A stretch of 64,000 nt of DNA from Sphingobium sp. (GTDB taxonomy: Bacteria > Pseudomonadota > Alphaproteobacteria > Sphingomonadales > Sphingomonadaceae), in NCBI GenBank assembly GCA_023266575.1, contig JAHFPV010000002.1, positions 310,001 to 374,000 on the forward strand, in the 5' to 3' direction. Every line of letters begins with the position of its first letter. The stretch's first letter is position 1. Of this stretch, positions 51,244 through 60,098 are shown piece after piece. A program made the position numbers and the translations under genes. The notes under the pieces are model-generated. The model had not been told where the DNA came from and made no database searches. It was given only the letters and a program-made list of their open reading frames with translations.

Positions 51244-51909
51244 ATGAAACATACTGAAAGACAAATGATGCATTTCCCTCACACACAAGGCGGCCATGGC
51301 GGCCGTCACCATGGGCATGGCCTGCGCGGTTATGGCCGCTTTGCTAGCCCCGACGGATTTGGCCGGGGCGGCTTTGGGCGCGGCGGTGGCGCTCCCTTTG
51401 GGGATGGACCAATGGATGGTGGCGGCCGGGGTGGACGCGGCGGTGGGCGGCGGCGGTTGTTCGACAATGACGCGCTCAAGCTGATCCTGCTCAAGCTGAT
51501 CGCCGACACGCCGCGCCATGGCTATGATTTGATCCGCGAGATCCAGACCCTATCGGGCGAGGTCTATGCGCCAAGCCCCGGCGTGGTCTATCCCACGCTC
51601 ACGCTGCTGGCCGATATGGGCCTGATCGCTGAACAGCCCGGCGAAGGCAGCCGCAAGCTGTTTGCCATTACCAACGAAGGCACGGCCCATCTGGTAGAGC
51701 ATCAGGCCGGGCTGGCGCTCGTGATGGAGCGGATCGCTTCGCTGGCGCAAAAGGCCGAGCGCACCGACGGCGCACCGCTGCGCCGGGCAATGCATAATCT
51801 GCGCATGGCGATCCAAGGGCGGCTTGAAAAGGAAGGGGCCGACGCCCAGACCATGTTCGACGTCGCGTCCCTGATCGACGAGGCCGCCACCAAGATCGAA
51901 AGGCTCTAA
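51244..51909 (+). CDS. PadR-family regulator with Gly/His-rich N-terminus
   Basis: 221 aa. The first about 70 residues are low-complexity (HFPHTQGGHGGRHHGHG and GGGRGGRGGGRRR), a possible metal- or heme-binding tail. The winged helix follows: LKLILLKLIADTPRHGYDLI, SGEVYAPSPGVVYPTLTLLA, GSRKLFAITNEG. A C-terminal helix dimerises. Upstream in-frame ATG/TTG extension is not supported since the promoter sits there. Forms an operon with DUF2218 (3-nt gap), the likely effector or target gene. Confidence 0.88.
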   Translation: MKHTERQMMHFPHTQGGHGGRHHGHGLRGYGRFASPDGFGRGGFGRGGGAPFGDGPMDGGGRGGRGGGRRRLFDNDALKLILLKLIADTPRHGYDLIREIQTLSGEVYAPSPGVVYPTLTLLADMGLIAEQPGEGSRKLFAITNEGTAHLVEHQAGLALVMERIASLAQKAERTDGAPLRRAMHNLRMAIQGRLEKEGADAQTMFDVASLIDEAATKIERL

Positions 51910-51912
51910 GTC

Positions 51913-52191
51913 ATGACGCTGACCGCCCATGTCCCCACGCCCAATGCCAGCCGCTATCTCCAGCAGCTATGCAAACATTGGAGCCACAAGTTCGAGACGG
52001 AGTTTGATCCGCAATCGGGCGTCATCGCCTTTCCGATGGGCCCGATCCGCATGGCCGCGCAGGAGGAGGCGCTGGTGGTGACGATCGATCCGACCGCCGA
52101 CGCCGATGTCGCGGTGTTCAAGAAGGTGGTCGCGGAGCATCTCGACCGCTTTGCGTTTCGGGAAGCGCCGCTGGCATTTGATTGGAAATAG
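51913..52191 (+). CDS. DUF2218 domain protein
   Basis: 92 aa. HVPTPNASRYLQQLCKHWSH and VIAFPMGPIRMAAQEEAL, then VAEHLDRFAFREAPLAFDWK, are typical of DUF2218, small proteins often next to iron-siderophore or PadR genes. Unknown biochemistry. Directly after the PadR gene, so likely co-regulated. Confidence 0.85.
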   Translation: MTLTAHVPTPNASRYLQQLCKHWSHKFETEFDPQSGVIAFPMGPIRMAAQEEALVVTIDPTADADVAVFKKVVAEHLDRFAFREAPLAFDWK

Positions 52192-52196
52192 GTTGG

Positions 52197-52262
52197 GTGT
52201 TCCCGCGCAGGCGGGTACCCAGGCCCACGGTCTGAACTGGGTTCCCGCCTGCGCGGGAACAC
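52197..52262. repeat. perfect inverted repeat (GTGTTCCCGCGCAGGCGGG)
   Basis: Perfect 19-nt arms (52197-52215 and 52244-52262), loop 28 nt. Lies between convergent genes. A different repeat family from those at 29118/40109. Confidence 0.85.
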
Positions 52263-52269
52263 GTCATTG

Positions 52270-53400
52270 TTAGATATCCCCGATAATCTCCGCCAGCACG
52301 GCCAGGCAATCCTTGCCCAGTTGGGCGGAGCGGGCGGGGGACCAGCCGAAATCGGCGTCGGGCAGGTCGTCATTATCTTTGAACGGCATTTCCAGCGTCA
52401 TCGCCACCGCGCCAAAGCGTTCGGCGACCTGATTGGTGGACATGGAGAGGTTTGCCCGCCCTTCCCCCGCCACCGGATAGCCCAGCCGCGTCTGGAAATC
52501 GGGCGTGCGGGCGGCCAGCGTGTCGCGATAGCGGTGGTAGAGGGTCAGTTGGTGTTCGGTGATCGACGGGATGCCTTCAAAACCGGCGATGAACACGGCG
52601 GGGATGGCTTCGTCGCCATGCACGTCGATGGCAAGATCGACGCCGGTTTTGTCCATCGCAGCGCGGACCAGAAACACCTCCGGGCTGCGCTCCATCGACG
52701 GTTCATGCCATTCGCGGTTGAGGTTCACGCCCACCGCATTGGTGCGCAAATGGCCCCGGCGGCTGCCGTCCGGGTTCATATTGGGCACCAGATGGATCGT
52801 CGCCTGCTGCCGTAGCAGGCGCGCGACCGAATCCTCTTCGTCACACAGCCGTTCCAGCGCGCCTTCCATCCACCATTGCGCCATGGTTTCGCCGGGATGC
52901 TGGCGGGCATAGAGCCACACCTGTTTCGGCCCTTCGCCTACGCTCAGCAGGTCGATCGGCTGGCCGTCCAGCGTCAGCCCCAGTTCGCGATGGGTGACGC
53001 CCGGCTGGCAGGCGGCAAAAGCGATCAGGTCGTGGTGGCGCTCCATCGAATAGGGCGCAAAATAGGCGACCCAGAGCGCATTGCTGTCCGGCTCCAGCCG
53101 GATCGTCAGCGTGCCATTGGCATAGCTGGTATCGGCCTGGCTCCAGGTTTCGCGATCCTCGCTCACCCGCGCCTTATAATTGGCCCAGCCGTCAGGATAG
53201 GCCGACCCGCCGCAATTGACGATCGCCAGTTCCACGGAGCGTCCGGCAGCATTGGCCACGCGGAAATGGAACCATTGATAGAAATCGCTCTGATGGTCGG
53301 TCACGATTTCCAGTTCGGCGCGGACACCCTCTGGCGTGTCGATGATGGAAAGGACGCGGATATTGCCGCTGTCGAATGCACTGGTGATGGAAATGGTCAT
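52270..53400 (-). CDS. M14-type zinc carboxypeptidase (cytosolic CCP-like)
   Basis: 376 aa without signal peptide. An N-terminal beta-sandwich domain (about 1-125) precedes the carboxypeptidase fold: zinc ligands H168 and E171 in [13 protein letters not shown], third ligand H261 in [11 protein letters not shown], and [20 protein letters not shown] with the substrate arginine/asparagine. Related to the eukaryotic tubulin-deglutamylase (CCP) group; substrates in bacteria are unknown. Overlaps the upstream lipoprotein gene by 4 nt. Confidence 0.9.
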   Translation of the reverse strand: MTISITSAFDSGNIRVLSIIDTPEGVRAELEIVTDHQSDFYQWFHFRVANAAGRSVELAIVNCGGSAYPDGWANYKARVSEDRETWSQADTSYANGTLTIRLEPDSNALWVAYFAPYSMERHHDLIAFAACQPGVTHRELGLTLDGQPIDLLSVGEGPKQVWLYARQHPGETMAQWWMEGALERLCDEEDSVARLLRQQATIHLVPNMNPDGSRRGHLRTNAVGVNLNREWHEPSMERSPEVFLVRAAMDKTGVDLAIDVHGDEAIPAVFIAGFEGIPSITEHQLTLYHRYRDTLAARTPDFQTRLGYPVAGEGRANLSMSTNQVAERFGAVAMTLEMPFKDNDDLPDADFGWSPARSAQLGKDCLAVLAEIIGDI

Positions 53401-53996
53401 TTGACGGTTATAGTGCGCCCGGATTCGCCGGGATAGCCCCCGATCAGCGCAGCGCTCAGCTTTTGTGCCGCAAGGCCTGGTTGCGCGGCGGGCGTGCCTT
53501 CGCGGGCCTGCGTCAGGGCGCGGCCTTCCCAGATCATCGTCGAATCGGCGCGACGGCGCAGCTGCACCTGCAATTCGGTCGTGACAATATCCTTGGGCTT
53601 GCCCGACAGGTTGATGCCGATGCCCACGCCCAGCCCGGAATAGCCGCCGCTACCGATGCCGCCGCCCACGCCGACGCTGACCGGCTTGTCGCTGCTGCGG
53701 TCGATGCCAGCGGGGCGGAAGCTGCGGCGGAAGGCGACGCTGGCGACATAGTCGCTGGTTGCGCCTGCGGTAACAGGGGTGAAACCGACACGCTGCCATT
53801 CCTGCGCCACGGCGGCGGCATAGGTGCGGAATTCCAGGCTGATATCGGGATTGCCACGCATTTCCTCCACCGCGATCGTGCCGCTGCGCGCGGGATCACC
53901 GATATGGAAGCGGGTGACCTCCACCGGGGGAATCGCCGTTGCGCACGCGCTCAAGGACAGGGCAAGGCTGGCGGCAAGGATCAGGCGCTTCGACAT
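53397..53996 (-). CDS. DUF4136-like lipoprotein
   Basis: 199 aa. Signal peptide with lipobox (LALSLSAC), DUF4136-like fold with [13 protein letters not shown], a Gly-rich loop ([20 protein letters not shown]) and [21 protein letters not shown] chose the ATG at 53996 ([15 protein letters not shown]); upstream frame is unsupported. Coupled to the carboxypeptidase gene. Probably outer-membrane anchored. Confidence 0.8.
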   Translation of the reverse strand: MSKRLILAASLALSLSACATAIPPVEVTRFHIGDPARSGTIAVEEMRGNPDISLEFRTYAAAVAQEWQRVGFTPVTAGATSDYVASVAFRRSFRPAGIDRSSDKPVSVGVGGGIGSGGYSGLGVGIGINLSGKPKDIVTTELQVQLRRRADSTMIWEGRALTQAREGTPAAQPGLAAQKLSAALIGGYPGESGRTITVK

Positions 53997-54195
53997 GGCA
54001 TCTACTCCAACGGGACATATTCCGCTAAACGGCACGGACAGCATAATTCCTTCACCGCTCCAAGCCATCAACTTGCTGCACGGGGGATGAACGGAGGCAA
54101 AAGTCGCGCCGCCGGACTTGACTTAAGGCCGTCCCGCCCATAGGGGCAGCGCTTCGATTTTCCGCTAAAGCCAGATTCTAAGAAGGCAGACTTCC

Positions 54196-54321
54196 ATGAA
54201 GATCCGCAACTCGCTCAAGTCGCTCAAGGACCGTCATCGCGATAACCGCGTGATCCGCCGTCGCGGCCGCACCTATGTGATCAACAAGACCAACCGCCGC
54301 TTCAAGGCCCGCCAGGGCTAA
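54196..54321 (+). CDS. rpmJ: 50S ribosomal protein bL36 (long, zinc-free type)
   Basis: 41 aa: [20 protein letters not shown] then [20 protein letters not shown]. The extended KSLK-type N-terminus and absent CxxC zinc ligands mark the C-minus (YkgO-like) form, which can replace the zinc form when zinc is scarce and is the usual form in alphaproteobacteria. Confidence 0.95.
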   Translation: MKIRNSLKSLKDRHRDNRVIRRRGRTYVINKTNRRFKARQG

Positions 54322-54338
54322 GCCATGCGGTGAGGCCA

Positions 54339-54363
54339 GCCGCCGTCCTTTGCGACGGTCGGC
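54339..54363 (+). terminator. hairpin after rpmJ (weak terminator)
   Basis: GCCG/CGGC outer and CCGTC/GACGG inner stems closed by CTTTGC. No strong T run follows (AAGCCTTTC). Likely 3' end structure of the rpmJ mRNA. The rest of 54364-54508 holds nothing I can name. Confidence 0.45.
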
Positions 54364-54508
54364 AAGCCTTTCATGATATTGGGACCGTAGAGTCCTGTCC
54401 GAGCGCCTGATCGATGCCGATCAGGCGCTCGACGCATTTGTGCGGCATCAGGTGATTCGGGCTGCGAGTGAAGGCGATCGCACCGATGGCCTGATCTTCA
54501 CGGCACGT

Positions 54509-54541
54509 AAAAAAACCATCCATAGGCAGACCCATGGATGG
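54509..54541 (-). terminator. terminator of the blaI/blaR1-like operon
   Basis: CCATCCAT/ATGGATGG stem, with seven A before it that read as a T run on the minus strand. Ends transcription about 40 nt after the M56 gene. Confidence 0.8.
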
Positions 54542-54581
54542 CTTTCGCCTTCGCAATCCGGTTGAGCCGGCCGAGCGCGGG

Positions 54582-56111
54582 TCAGTCCCCTTGCCCGTCC
54601 ATCTTGGCAATTTCATCGTCCAGATCGCGCAGCACGTCGGCGCGAATGCGATCGGTCATATGGGCCGTGCGGGCGACCTGGGCGCGGGCCGTCACCAGCC
54701 CGGCGCGGGCGGCGCGATGGGCCTGCGCCTCGATCTGCGCCTCGCAGATGCGGACGCGGATGGTGCGGCGACCATCGCTGTCCACGCTTTCGCGCTTGCT
54801 GACGGTCTGGTCGCCCTCACAGCCGTTACGGACATCGACACGCGGCACCATGCGGCGGATTTCGGCCTCGGTCGGGATGTGGTGGCGCTCGACCCGGCCA
54901 TCGGCATGAGTGATGGTGATCGCGTTCTTCTCTTCGCGCACAGTGACAGGCGGCACCGCTGGCATGGGCGGCACTGGCGCGACCGGCGCGATCATGTCGG
55001 CGGCAGGGACGATCGGCGCAGTTGGCGCGGGCGGCGGTGCGGCTGCCATTTCCGCGTCGATCCTGGCCGCGGTGGGGGCGGTGGGCGTTTCCGGCCATGC
55101 ATCGACGGTCTGTGGCACTGTGGCGGCGGCGGGTTGGGCCACCAGATTGGAAAGCCGTGCAAAGTCTGCGGTTTCGACTGTGTCGCTGATCGCCGCCATC
55201 TGCTGCGCGGCGCGGCTGCCCGATGCGGTGAGGGCAAGGCCCGTGGCGGTGACAATGGCGACGGCGGCCATGCCCCAGCTGATCCGCTGGAGCGAAATTT
55301 CGTGGCGCGAAAGCATGAGGAGCCTCCCCTTCAAGGTTGTGATTCGGGTCAGATGACAGGCGGCGGCGAACTGGCGGCCACCGGCGGCTTTCAGGATGGC
55401 GCGGCCATAGATATGGGCCTGATCCTGGCCATAGAGCGCCAGCACGCGCGCGTCGCAGGCGGTTTCCTGATCGGCGCGATAGGCGCGATAGGCGATCCAG
55501 GCGATGGGGTTGCACCAGTGGATGGCGAGCAGCGCCAGCGCGACCATATTCGCGGCGAGATCACCATGGGCATGGTGGGCGCGTTCGTGCGCGATCGCCA
55601 TCTCCTGTTCCAGCGCGTCATAGCGCAGCGCGAAATCGGCGGGCAGGACGATGAACGGCTGAAACACGCCAAAGGCTAGCGGCCCGCTGGCGTGCGGGCT
55701 GGTGATCAGGCGGATGCGGCCTTCCTCCCCGATCGGCGTCGCGCCGGTCAGCATGTGCCGCCGGAACCGCGCATAGCCGACCGCCTGGATGATCAGGAAG
55801 GCCAGCATCCCGGCAAACCAGAGGCCGATGCCGACCTCCAGCCAGGGAAAGGCGGTGTCGGTCGCCACCTGTGCCATCGGCGCGACGGTCAGCAGGTCGG
55901 GCAGGCCCGCCTGATCGACCGCGACATGCAAGGGTGAAGGGCTGGCGACATCGCCGGGCAGCGCTGGCAGCAGCATCCGGGCGAAAGGCACGGCCCAAAG
56001 GCAATAGGCCGCCCCTGCCCCCAGCCAGCGCGCCACGGGTCGGCGCAGCAGCATGACCAGCGCCATCAGCAGCGTCGTGGCAATCAGCGTTTCGACCATC
56101 CAGACGCTCAT
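54582..56111 (-). CDS. M56-family membrane metallopeptidase (BlaR1-like)
   Basis: 509 aa. TM helices near 8-22, 33-50, 93-112 and about 270-295; zinc site HERAHH (H175, E176, H179) on the cytoplasmic loop. The C-terminal periplasmic part is Pro/Ala rich with no penicillin-binding sensor domain, so the signal sensed is not obviously a beta-lactam. Coupled by 4 nt to the BlaI-like gene, which it presumably inactivates by proteolysis on signal. Confidence 0.88.
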   Translation of the reverse strand: MSVWMVETLIATTLLMALVMLLRRPVARWLGAGAAYCLWAVPFARMLLPALPGDVASPSPLHVAVDQAGLPDLLTVAPMAQVATDTAFPWLEVGIGLWFAGMLAFLIIQAVGYARFRRHMLTGATPIGEEGRIRLITSPHASGPLAFGVFQPFIVLPADFALRYDALEQEMAIAHERAHHAHGDLAANMVALALLAIHWCNPIAWIAYRAYRADQETACDARVLALYGQDQAHIYGRAILKAAGGRQFAAACHLTRITTLKGRLLMLSRHEISLQRISWGMAAVAIVTATGLALTASGSRAAQQMAAISDTVETADFARLSNLVAQPAAATVPQTVDAWPETPTAPTAARIDAEMAAAPPPAPTAPIVPAADMIAPVAPVPPMPAVPPVTVREEKNAITITHADGRVERHHIPTEAEIRRMVPRVDVRNGCEGDQTVSKRESVDSDGRRTIRVRICEAQIEAQAHRAARAGLVTARAQVARTAHMTDRIRADVLRDLDDEIAKMDGQGD

Positions 56112-56485
56112 GATTTCAGCCCTTTCAGGATTGCCTCAAGCTCGGCAATATCATCCTCGGTCAATTGGTCCTGGCTGGCCAGTTGCGCGACCAGCGGGGA
56201 CACCCGCCCGCCGAACAGCCGGTTGACCAGCCGCCCCGATTCGCTGGCGACATAATCCTCCCGCGCGACCAGTGGGCGGTAGAGGAAACGACGGCCATCC
56301 TGATCGGCGGCGATCACATCCTTGGCCATCAGCCGCGACAGCAATGTCTTGACCGTCTGCGCGCTCCAGTCGCGGGCGTCGGTGACGCGATCGGCCACGT
56401 CATTGGCGGTCAGCGGCGACTGCTCCCACAGCGCCTCCATCACCACCAGTTCGGCTTCGCTGATCTTTTCACCCGTCTGCGCCAC
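56108..56485 (-). CDS. BlaI/MecI/CopY-family repressor
   Basis: 125 aa. ISEAELVVMEALWEQSPLTA and DWSAQTVKTLLSRLMAKDVI make the winged helix, followed by the dimer domain with GRVSPLVAQLASQDQLTEDD. GTG start at 56485 with AGAGGC upstream. Its operator candidate is 24-60 nt upstream. First gene of a two-gene sensor-repressor operon. Confidence 0.92.
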   Translation of the reverse strand: MAQTGEKISEAELVVMEALWEQSPLTANDVADRVTDARDWSAQTVKTLLSRLMAKDVIAADQDGRRFLYRPLVAREDYVASESGRLVNRLFGGRVSPLVAQLASQDQLTEDDIAELEAILKGLKS

Positions 56486-56508
56486 GCGACTCTTGCCTCT
56501 TTTTCAAC

Positions 56509-56544
56509 TACAGATGTAATCGCATTGATTACGATTGTAGTCAA
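56509..56544 (-). promoter_or_regulatory. operator/promoter of the BlaI-like gene
   Basis: TACAGATGTA (56509-56518) matches the TACA-N2-TGTA BlaI/MecI core; a second half-matched copy TTACGATTGTA lies at 56529-56539. Together they form a long dyad. A -35 TTGACT (minus strand, 56544-56539) is adjacent, so binding would block the promoter. Confidence 0.65.
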
Positions 56545-56671
56545 TGGGGGCAAAGTCGCCGTCGGCTATGCCACCAGAGCAGCCGCAAAATGTCGGAATA
56601 TTTGACAGATGCCACCGCGTCGCGCGCGCCATTAACCCTTGCAGCTGCGGATTTGCGCGCCCTGATGTTTC

Positions 56672-56686
56672 TGGCACGGCGGTTGC
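56672..56686 (+). promoter_or_regulatory. sigma-54 promoter
   Basis: TGGCACG-GCGG-TTGC, an exact match to the -24/-12 consensus with correct spacing. It points rightward into the intergenic region, transcription expected from about 56698. No protein gene lies downstream on this strand; grxD there is antisense. Confidence 0.65.
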
Positions 56687-56697
56687 GTCTCTTACTC

Positions 56698-56764
56698 CCG
56701 TAACCCACCGTGTAACTACCCTGGGGGTGCTGGCCGATCTCCGCCGGCACCCCCAACCCGGTGG
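56698..56764 (+). ncRNA. candidate structured small RNA behind the sigma-54 promoter
   Basis: Outer stem CCACCG (56705-56710)/CGGTGG (56759-56764) and inner stem GGGGGTGCTGGC (56723-56734)/GCCGGCACCCCC (56743-56754) with an 8-nt loop; one U-G pair. It has no open frame of note. The 3' end is unclear: the next hairpin (56790-56812) has a T run only for the other strand. Evidence is promoter plus folding only. Confidence 0.4.
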
Positions 56765-56783
56765 CTTCCCTCAATCCAGCAAT

Positions 56784-56814
56784 AAAAAAGGCGGCCCGAT
56801 GATCGGACCGCCCC
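56784..56814 (-). terminator. terminator of the grxD transcript
   Basis: GGCGG/CCGCC with inner CCG/CGG stem, preceded by an A run that reads as Ts on the minus strand. 26 nt after the grxD stop. Confidence 0.8.
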
Positions 56815-56839
56815 TTATGACGTCATATCTGAACGTTGG

Positions 56840-57172
56840 TCAGTTCGCCGCCGCGACGCCCTGATCGGTCATCAGCTGGTGCAGTTCGCCCGCTTCATAC
56901 ATTTCCATCATGATGTCGCTGCCGCCGACAAATTCGCCCTTTACATAGAGTTGCGGGATGGTCGGCCAGTCGGAAAAGGCCTTGATGCCCTGACGGACGG
57001 CCTGGTCCTGCAACACATCGACCGTCTCATAGGCGACGCCCAGATGCTCAAGGATGGCGATGGCGCGGCTGGAAAAGCCGCACTGGGGGAAGAGCGGCGT
57101 GCCCTTCATGAACAGCACCACGTCGTTGGCGCCCACGATTTGCGCAATCCGCTGATGCACGGCGTCGGTCAT
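56840..57172 (-). CDS. grxD: monothiol glutaredoxin, Grx4 type
   Basis: 110 aa. CGFS active site at 31-34, glutathione-binding WPTIPQLYVKGEFVGGSDIM. Monothiol CGFS proteins carry a [2Fe-2S] cluster and work with BolA, encoded next door. Start MTDAVHQRIAQIV at 57172; the 14-codon longer frame is unsupported. Confidence 0.96.
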   Translation of the reverse strand: MTDAVHQRIAQIVGANDVVLFMKGTPLFPQCGFSSRAIAILEHLGVAYETVDVLQDQAVRQGIKAFSDWPTIPQLYVKGEFVGGSDIMMEMYEAGELHQLMTDQGVAAAN

Positions 57173-57228
57173 GATCGAAAGTCCATTCCTGTCTGGCGCC
57201 GCTTGTGGACGCAAATCTGTGATGCGGG

Positions 57229-57462
57229 TTAGTTGGGAACCGCAGTGGTCAGTTGCAAGGCGTGCAGCACGCCGCCCATCCGGCCGCCGAGCGCGGCATA
57301 GACGGCGCGTTGCTGCGCCACCCGGCTCATGCCGCGGAAACTTTCCGCCACCACCCGCGCGGCATAATGATCGCCGTCACCCGCCAGATCGGTTATTTCG
57401 ACATCCGCGTCGGGGATTGCGGCGCGAATCATATTGGCAATGTCGTCGGCGGCCATGGGCAT
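57229..57462 (-). CDS. BolA-family protein
   Basis: 77 aa; GDGDHYAARVVAESFRGMSR and VAQQRAVYAALGGRMGGVLH with the conserved cluster-ligand histidine (LHALQL). Pairs with the CGFS glutaredoxin just downstream. Start at 57462 or two codons later (57456). Confidence 0.92.
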   Translation of the reverse strand: MPMAADDIANMIRAAIPDADVEITDLAGDGDHYAARVVAESFRGMSRVAQQRAVYAALGGRMGGVLHALQLTTAVPN

Positions 57463-57473
57463 CGCAGGCGGCC

Positions 57474-57797
57474 TTACTGCGCTTCGATGAACATGCGGCG
57501 GGCGATCACCGCCTGCTCTTCAAGCGCGGCGCGGACGCCCGGCTCGTCAATGTCGATCCCGGCGGAGGTCATGTCGCCCACCAGCTTGCGGATGACATCC
57601 TCGTCACCGGCTTCCTCGAAATCGGCCTGCACCACTGCCTTGGCATAGGAATCGGTTTCTTCCGGCGTCAGGCCCATCTTGGCCGCAGCCCATTCGCCCA
57701 GCAGTCGGTTGCGACGCGCCTGGATGCGGAACTGCATTTCCTGGTCATGGGCGAACATATTTTCAAAGGCCCGTTCGCGATCGTCGAAAGTCGTCAT
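57474..57797 (-). CDS. F1-ATPase inhibitor subunit zeta (DUF1476)
   Basis: 107 aa. MTTFDDRERAFENMFAHDQE is the N-terminal inhibitory helix region; LVGDMTSAGIDIDEPGVRAA belongs to the four-helix core. In Paracoccus this family blocks ATP hydrolysis by F1. The start at 57797 is the conserved one; six extra codons upstream are possible. Confidence 0.9.
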   Translation of the reverse strand: MTTFDDRERAFENMFAHDQEMQFRIQARRNRLLGEWAAAKMGLTPEETDSYAKAVVQADFEEAGDEDVIRKLVGDMTSAGIDIDEPGVRAALEEQAVIARRMFIEAQ

Positions 57798-57854
57798 GCC
57801 AAATGCCCTGTCCAAAGCCCGATAGTGCGATAAGAGATAGGAAGAAGCGCGCGT

Positions 57855-58448
57855 TTACGCAACGGCGGGGATCATCCAGGGGCGATCCTGCGCCACTTTT
57901 GCTTCATAGACGCCGATGCCGTCGGCATCGCCCAGCGTCAGGCCGATTTCGTCCAGACCGCCCAGCAGGCAATGTTTGCGAAACGGGTCGATTTCGAAGC
58001 TGAAACGATCCTGAAACTGGGTCGTGACGGTCTGCTGCTCCAGATCGACATGGATTTGGTCGGTCTGCGCCACCTCCATCAGCCGGTCGATCGCCTGCTG
58101 CGGCAATACGACGGTCAAAATGCCGTTCTTGAATGCATTGCTGGAAAAGATATCGGAGAAACTCGGCGCGATCACCACCCGGATGCCCAGATCGCCCAGC
58201 GCCCAGGCGGCATGTTCGCGACTGGAGCCGCAGCCAAAATTGTCGCCCGCGATCAGGATCGGGCTGCCCGCATAGGCCGGATCGTCAAAGACGTTGCCCG
58301 GCTCCTTGCGCAGCACTTCAAACGCGCCCCTGCCCATGCCGTTGCGCGAAATCGTCTTGAGCCAGTGCGACGGGATGATGATGTCTGTGTCGACATTCTT
58401 CATCCCGAACGGATAGGCCTTGCCCTCGACCGTGGTCAGCTTGTCCAT
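57855..58448 (-). CDS. leuD: 3-isopropylmalate dehydratase small subunit
   Basis: 197 aa. [20 protein letters not shown] and [17 protein letters not shown] (substrate loop) define LeuD. Forms the leucine-pathway isomerase with LeuC. Its ATG overlaps the stop of a 37-codon gene (TGATG). Confidence 0.97.
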   Translation of the reverse strand: MDKLTTVEGKAYPFGMKNVDTDIIIPSHWLKTISRNGMGRGAFEVLRKEPGNVFDDPAYAGSPILIAGDNFGCGSSREHAAWALGDLGIRVVIAPSFSDIFSSNAFKNGILTVVLPQQAIDRLMEVAQTDQIHVDLEQQTVTTQFQDRFSFEIDPFRKHCLLGGLDEIGLTLGDADGIGVYEAKVAQDRPWMIPAVA

Positions 58449-58561
58449 CAGCGCGCCTGCTTTACTTCCGTGGCGGAAATATCCTCGGCCCGGCCCAGCG
58501 TCGCGGCCATGGCCGCGCTGGCCAGTGCGCCCAGCGTCAGCAGCCAGAAAATCTTTTTCAC
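58448..58561 (-). CDS. 37-aa membrane microprotein between leuC and leuD
   Basis: GTG start whose first base is the last base of the leuC stop (TAGTG), ending on the first base of leuD (TGATG). The sequence starts [20 protein letters not shown] and continues [17 protein letters not shown]: a signal peptide or TM helix with a short charged tail. Exact 1-nt coupling on both sides makes chance unlikely. No known family. Confidence 0.7.
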   Translation of the reverse strand: MKKIFWLLTLGALASAAMAATLGRAEDISATEVKQAR

Positions 58562-60009
58562 TATGCCATCCCCTCTTCTTTTTTCAACAGTTCGCGCACG
58601 TCGGTCAGCCGGCCGGTGATCGCCGCTGCCGCCGCCATCGCGGGCGACACCAGATGGGTGCGCGCGCCCGGTCCCTGACGGCCCATGAAATTGCGGTTGC
58701 TGGTCGAAGCACAACGTTCGCCCGCAGGCACTTTGTCCGGGTTCATGCCAAGGCAGGCGGAACAGCCCGGCTCGCGCCATTCAAAACCAGCGTCGGTGAA
58801 GATGCGGTCCAGCCCTTCGGCTTCGGCCTGCCGCTTGACGAGGCCAGAGCCGGGAACGACCATCGCGTGCTTGATCCCGCTGGCGATGTGCCGCCCATCG
58901 AGCAACGCGGCGGCGGCGCGCAGATCCTCGATCCGGCTGTTGGTGCAGCTGCCGATGAAAACATGTTCGATCGGCACGTCGGCCAGTTTCTGCCCGGCGG
59001 TCAGCCCCATATAGTCGAGCGACTTTTGCGCCGCCGCCCGCTTGGACGCATCCTCGAAACTTGCAGGGTCCGGCACCACGCCGGTCACCGCGATGACATC
59101 TTCGGGACTGGTCCCCCAGGTCACGGTCGGCACGATGTCGGCGGCGTCGATCACCACCGTCTTGTCGAACTGCGCGCCTTCGTCGGTCACCAGCGTGCGC
59201 CACCAGGCGACGGCTGCGTCCCAGTCGGCACCCTTGGGCGCCATCGGGCGGCCCTTGAGATAGGCGAAGGTCGTGTCGTCGGGCGCGAACAGGCCCGACC
59301 GCGCGCCCGCCTCGATCGACATGTTGGCGACGGTCAAGCGCCCCTCGATCGACATGTCGCGGAACACGGAGCCGCGATATTCCATGACATAGCCGGTGCC
59401 GCCCGCCGTGCCGATATGCCCGCAAATCGCCAGCGCGACATCCTTGGGCGTCACGCCGAAACCCAGCTTGCCCTCGACCACGACTTCCATCGTTTTGGAT
59501 TGTTTGAGCAGCAGAGTCTGGGTCGCCAGCACATGCTCGACCTCCGACGTGCCGATACCGAACGCCAGTGCGCCCAGCGCGCCATGCGAACTGGTATGGC
59601 TGTCGCCGCACACCAGGGTCGTACCCGGCAGGGTGAAGCCTTGCTCCGGTCCCACAACATGGACGATGCCCTGCTCCACATCGGCGTCACCGATCAGGCG
59701 CACGCCAAATTCCGGGGCGTTGCGCTCCAGCGCGGCGAGTTGCTGCGCGCTTTCCGGGTCGGCGATCGGGATGCGATGGCCGTCGGCGTCGCGGCGCGGC
59801 GTCGTGGGCAGATTATGGTCCGGCACCGCCAGCGTCAGGTCCGGCCGACGCACTTTGCGTCCCGCAAGACGAAGCCCCTCAAACGCCTGTGGCGACGTCA
59901 CTTCATGGACGAGGTGGCGATCAATATAGATCAGGCAGGTGCCATCCGGGCGGCGCTCGACGACATGCGCGTCCCAGATCTTCTCATAGAGGGTGCGGAG
60001 CTTAACCAT
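58561..60009 (-). CDS. leuC: 3-isopropylmalate dehydratase large subunit
   Basis: 482 aa. 4Fe-4S ligands in IGSCTNSR and GCSACLGMN (C, CxxC), [20 protein letters not shown] and GRTHLV-like C-terminus ([16 protein letters not shown]). Catalyses the 2- to 3-isopropylmalate step of leucine synthesis with LeuD. Confidence 0.98.
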   Translation of the reverse strand: MVKLRTLYEKIWDAHVVERRPDGTCLIYIDRHLVHEVTSPQAFEGLRLAGRKVRRPDLTLAVPDHNLPTTPRRDADGHRIPIADPESAQQLAALERNAPEFGVRLIGDADVEQGIVHVVGPEQGFTLPGTTLVCGDSHTSSHGALGALAFGIGTSEVEHVLATQTLLLKQSKTMEVVVEGKLGFGVTPKDVALAICGHIGTAGGTGYVMEYRGSVFRDMSIEGRLTVANMSIEAGARSGLFAPDDTTFAYLKGRPMAPKGADWDAAVAWWRTLVTDEGAQFDKTVVIDAADIVPTVTWGTSPEDVIAVTGVVPDPASFEDASKRAAAQKSLDYMGLTAGQKLADVPIEHVFIGSCTNSRIEDLRAAAALLDGRHIASGIKHAMVVPGSGLVKRQAEAEGLDRIFTDAGFEWREPGCSACLGMNPDKVPAGERCASTSNRNFMGRQGPGARTHLVSPAMAAAAAITGRLTDVRELLKKEEGMA

Positions 60010-60098
60010 AGTGGTTTCCCCCTAGACCCGGAATGACTGGGGGAAAAGGGGGAAGCGGGCAGAAAACTGCTCTTTTGTCCATATGGCGGGCAACAATG

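Noticed and set aside
54371-54616. 81-codon minus-strand frame after the M56 gene
   Set aside because: Starts inside the M56 coding region and crosses its terminator; no ribosome-binding site.
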